DNA from: CAZVJA01 sp964626885
GTDB taxonomy: Bacteria > Planctomycetota > Planctomycetia > Planctomycetales > Planctomycetaceae
Direction: 5' to 3'
DNA: 25,705 nt
NCBI GenBank assembly: GCA_964626885.1
Contig: CAZVJA010000060.1
Coordinates: 1 to 25,705 of the forward strand
Positions 23,530 through 25,705 of this stretch are shown piece after piece. Under the pieces are notes generated by a model. It saw only the letters and a program-made list of their open reading frames with translations, searched no databases and was not told the origin of the DNA. The stretch's first letter is position 1. Each line of letters opens with the position of its first letter. The translations under genes were made by a program, and so were the position numbers.

Positions 23530-25206
23530 ATGCTCACAGCCACCGCCGTGCAAGAATCCCCCTGGATAAGCCAGCCTCTTCGCGTCCCCCGCGAAGACAA
23601 TAAGCTGCTCGCGCGGCCGTCGCTGGCCGACGCGCTCGATTCAGCCCGGGAGAACTGCACCGCACTTTCCGCGGCCAACATCCCGGTGCAGGGGCGAACA
23701 CTGGATGTCTTGCGGGAATGGACCCGCCGCGACGCTTTGGAGGCCGCCCGCAAGTACACGTTGGAATTGCTCGGTAAATCGATCGACCTCGAACCGGCTG
23801 ACTTGCTCTTCGTCGCCGGCCATCAGCCGACGTTGTTCCATCCGGGAGTCTGGGCGAAGAACTTCGCGATCGGCGAAATGGCGGCCCGCGCCGGCGGCGC
23901 GGCACTCAACCTGATCGTCGATAACGACGTCTCCAACACATCGCGCATTCGCGTGCCCGCGGGGAGTCCCACTCAACCATTTGTCGAATCGCTGGCTTTC
24001 GACGACGACCGACCGGCGGGGCCGTGGGAAGAGACAGTCGTTGCAAATCAAGAGCTGTTTCGCTCGTTCGGCGGTCGCCTCGCCGACAAGATGGCGCACT
24101 GGAAGATCGCGCCGATCGGTGCCGCGGTCTGGCCCGAGGCGATTCGCCAACTCGAACGATCGCCGCTGTTGCGCGACACGTTGACCGTCACCCGTTGCCG
24201 GCTGGAGCGTCAATGGGGAACCGCGAATCTCGAACTTCCGATTTCGCGGCTGTGCGAATTGGAGCCGTTTCTCTGGTTCGCGAGCCATCTCATCGCGCAA
24301 CTGCCGCGGTTTCATGATGTCTATAACCAGGTGCTCGGCGAATATCGCCGGGTGTATCGCGTGCGAAGCAGCACGCATCCAGTTCCAGAATTGAAGGACA
24401 TCGGCGGTTGGCTGGAAGCTCCGTTCTGGGTCTGGCGGAAAGGGGATCGCCAACGGGGGCGCCTGCTCGTGCAGCGCGACGGCAAGCAGGTCCGGCTTTC
24501 CGATGGGCGGGAAGTCTTCGCCACGCTGCCGCTCCCCGAGAACGGCGACGCTTGTTGCGCGGTTGAGGTGTTGCGGACGCTCCCCGAGCAGGGGATTCGT
24601 CTGCGGACACGGGCTCTCACCACGACGCTGTTCGCGAGGCTGTTTCTGGCGGACCTGTTCGTCCATGGCATCGGCGGTTCGAAGTACGACGAGATGACCG
24701 ACCGCATCATCATGCGGTTTTTCAAGATCGCAGCACCGGCATTTCAAACCCTCTCGGCCTCGTTGCACTTGCCGCTGGGGAAGCCGTTTGATGTCGAACC
24801 GCAGGACGAGCGACGGCTGCTGTCGTTGCTCCGCGATCTCGAATTCAGCCCGGAACGGCACCTGCACGCCGGTGACAATCCTGCGCTCGATGGGCTGCTT
24901 ACGGAAAAGGCGACACTGGTGGCCCAGCAGCAGGAGATTTGGAACTCGGCACCCGCGCCGAGGAGCGTTCGTCGAAGCCGTTCACGTACGAATTACGAGC
25001 GGCATCAGAAGCTGGCTTCTCTCAGCCAGCAGCTTACGGAGTTCACCGGCGACCAGCGGCGGCAGATCGAAGAGGAGTTGGCGACGACACGTCAGCAATT
25101 GGCCGCCAACGCGATTCTTCGCGACCGCGAATTCTCCTTTGCCCTGTTTCCGGAAGAAAAGCTCCGCGATTTCATGACGGGGCTGGGAAATCGTTCGGTG
25201 GAGTGA
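23530..25206 (+). CDS. BshC-like protein of unknown function
   Basis: A 558-residue soluble protein. The segment VAGHQPTLFHPGVWAKNF (95-112) recalls the GQQxGLxxGPxYxxxK motif near the nucleotide-binding region of BshC, the cysteine-adding enzyme of bacillithiol synthesis. LIVDNDVSNTSRI (128-140) sits where BshC has its EDHDxxE segment, but the residues differ. Further on, HGIGGSKYDEMTD (379-391) is a strongly patterned Gly-rich block, and residues about 470-535 form a Gln-rich coiled-coil-like region, as in BshC. The resemblance is by eye and weak; bacillithiol synthesis is not claimed. It follows a glycosyltransferase by nine bases; since bacillithiol synthesis begins with a glycosyltransferase, the pairing is notable. 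The last 35 bases overlap the opposing sugar kinase gene. Confidence 0.6.
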   Translation: MLTATAVQESPWISQPLRVPREDNKLLARPSLADALDSARENCTALSAANIPVQGRTLDVLREWTRRDALEAARKYTLELLGKSIDLEPADLLFVAGHQPTLFHPGVWAKNFAIGEMAARAGGAALNLIVDNDVSNTSRIRVPAGSPTQPFVESLAFDDDRPAGPWEETVVANQELFRSFGGRLADKMAHWKIAPIGAAVWPEAIRQLERSPLLRDTLTVTRCRLERQWGTANLELPISRLCELEPFLWFASHLIAQLPRFHDVYNQVLGEYRRVYRVRSSTHPVPELKDIGGWLEAPFWVWRKGDRQRGRLLVQRDGKQVRLSDGREVFATLPLPENGDACCAVEVLRTLPEQGIRLRTRALTTTLFARLFLADLFVHGIGGSKYDEMTDRIIMRFFKIAAPAFQTLSASLHLPLGKPFDVEPQDERRLLSLLRDLEFSPERHLHAGDNPALDGLLTEKATLVAQQQEIWNSAPAPRSVRRSRSRTNYERHQKLASLSQQLTEFTGDQRRQIEEELATTRQQLAANAILRDREFSFALFPEEKLRDFMTGLGNRSVE

Positions 25207-25705
25207 GTTCTTCGACTTTGATTGTCGACGCTCGCAAGAGAATCTGACGCGGATCGAGTCGACACGGAAGCAGCGTTCCCGCGTTCTCGGCCGCCGCGGC
25301 TATTCCGCATTGGAGTGCCTTCAACGGTTCTTCGTCGCGAGCGATACTCCAGGCGATCCCCGCGCACATCGCGTCCCCGCAGCCGATGGGGTTGACCACC
25401 GGCACGGTCGGCGGCTGCAGGCGGTAAGTTTTTTCGGCCGATGTCGCCCAGACTGCTTTCGCCCCCTGCGTGATAACGACCCACTCCGCGCCGCGGCGGT
25501 TGATCTCCCGCATGGCATCGAGCAGTGCATCATCGTCAACAAGCTCCCGGCCGACGGTCTTCGTCAATTCCTCGCGGTTCGGCTTGACGAGCCACGGCCG
25601 GCATTCGAGCGCTGCGAGAAGTTCCGGCCCGCGCACGTCGAGAAGTGCCCGGGCAGAGGTCGTCCGCAATAGATCCCGATAATAGGTCGCCGGAGTACCG
25701 TTCGG
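25172..25705 (-). CDS. PfkB-family sugar kinase, C-terminal part (5' end beyond window)
   Basis: The frame is open to the last base, so only the C-terminal ~177 residues are present. They begin PNGTPATYYRDLLRTTSARALLDVRG, then the conserved KPNREEL and, near the C-terminus, NPIGCGDAMCAGIA, the PfkB signature containing the catalytic Asp and anion hole (GxGDA). The pattern (LLDVRGPELLAAL, WLVKPN) is closest to 1-phosphofructokinase / tagatose-6-phosphate kinase (FruK/LacC) members, which phosphorylate sugar phosphates with ATP. The exact substrate cannot be assigned without the N-terminal half. The TTG at 25669 is not the real start. It converges with the BshC-like gene, and the two 3' ends overlap by 35 bases. 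Confidence 0.88.
   Translation of the reverse strand, partial: PNGTPATYYRDLLRTTSARALLDVRGPELLAALECRPWLVKPNREELTKTVGRELVDDDALLDAMREINRRGAEWVVITQGAKAVWATSAEKTYRLQPPTVPVVNPIGCGDAMCAGIAWSIARDEEPLKALQCGIAAAAENAGTLLPCRLDPRQILLRASTIKVEELTPPNDFPAPS

Noticed and set aside
22591..24867. Minus-strand open frames of 320 and 408 codons over the glycosyltransferase and BshC-like genes
   Set aside because: Codon-bias shadows; the plus-strand products carry recognisable motifs.
1..25705. Novel defence or mobile genomic island
   Set aside because: No nuclease, integrase, transposase, toxin-antitoxin or phage gene is visible; gene content is signalling, envelope and metabolism.

Overview
The window reads as chromosomal DNA of a high-GC bacterium, most plausibly a planctomycete (class Planctomycetia). 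The supporting signs are a secreted sulfatase with a CRPSL-type active-site motif, a large surface protein ending in a metzincin-like domain, a membrane-anchored Ser/Thr kinase with a very large extracytoplasmic part, an FHA-GAF-histidine kinase, clustered HDOD proteins, loosely packed mostly single genes, and short foldback repeats. This is an inference from gene content; no rRNA, tRNA, phage, plasmid or CRISPR feature was found.

Layout. 1-1506: 3' end of an alginate-lyase-like/metzincin surface protein. 1511-1622: foldback repeat, copy 1. 1648-2997 (-): sulfatase. 3382-6521: three tandem HDOD-domain genes. 6794-7486: four-helix membrane protein with a PH-like tail. 7546-8847 (-): dihydroorotate-dehydrogenase-like protein. 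8978-9976: xylose-isomerase-like TIM barrel. 10134-10973: membrane fatty-acid hydroxylase family protein. 11207-13776: S41 C-terminal processing protease translationally coupled to a beta-propeller protein. 13936-18297: transmembrane Ser/Thr kinase with a heptapeptide repeat and a beta-helix-like exterior. 18361-20070 (-): FHA-GAF-histidine kinase. 20291-20364: a second type of foldback element. 20489-20845 (-): short degenerate receiver domain. 21095-21442 (-): small putative lipoprotein. 21713-22321 (-): Mn-type superoxide dismutase with a clear promoter and intrinsic terminator. 22631-22746: foldback repeat, copy 2. 22777-25206: family-2 glycosyltransferase and a BshC-like protein. 25172-25705 (-): C-terminal part of a PfkB sugar kinase, running off the window.

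How the genes may relate. The stretch from about 12.9 to 21.1 kb is rich in signal transduction (Ser/Thr kinase, phosphothreonine-binding FHA histidine kinase, pseudo-receiver), and the three HDOD proteins further left are also regulatory adaptors. The rest looks like housekeeping or catabolic genes arranged singly or in pairs. No defence island or complete novel pathway is evident. The most unusual items are the HDOD triplication with shared upstream motifs, the six-fold GDSGRLK repeat and A9 tract in the kinase, a receiver with His where the phospho-Asp should be, the two-copy foldback element, and a short motif repeated upstream of three successive plus-strand genes.
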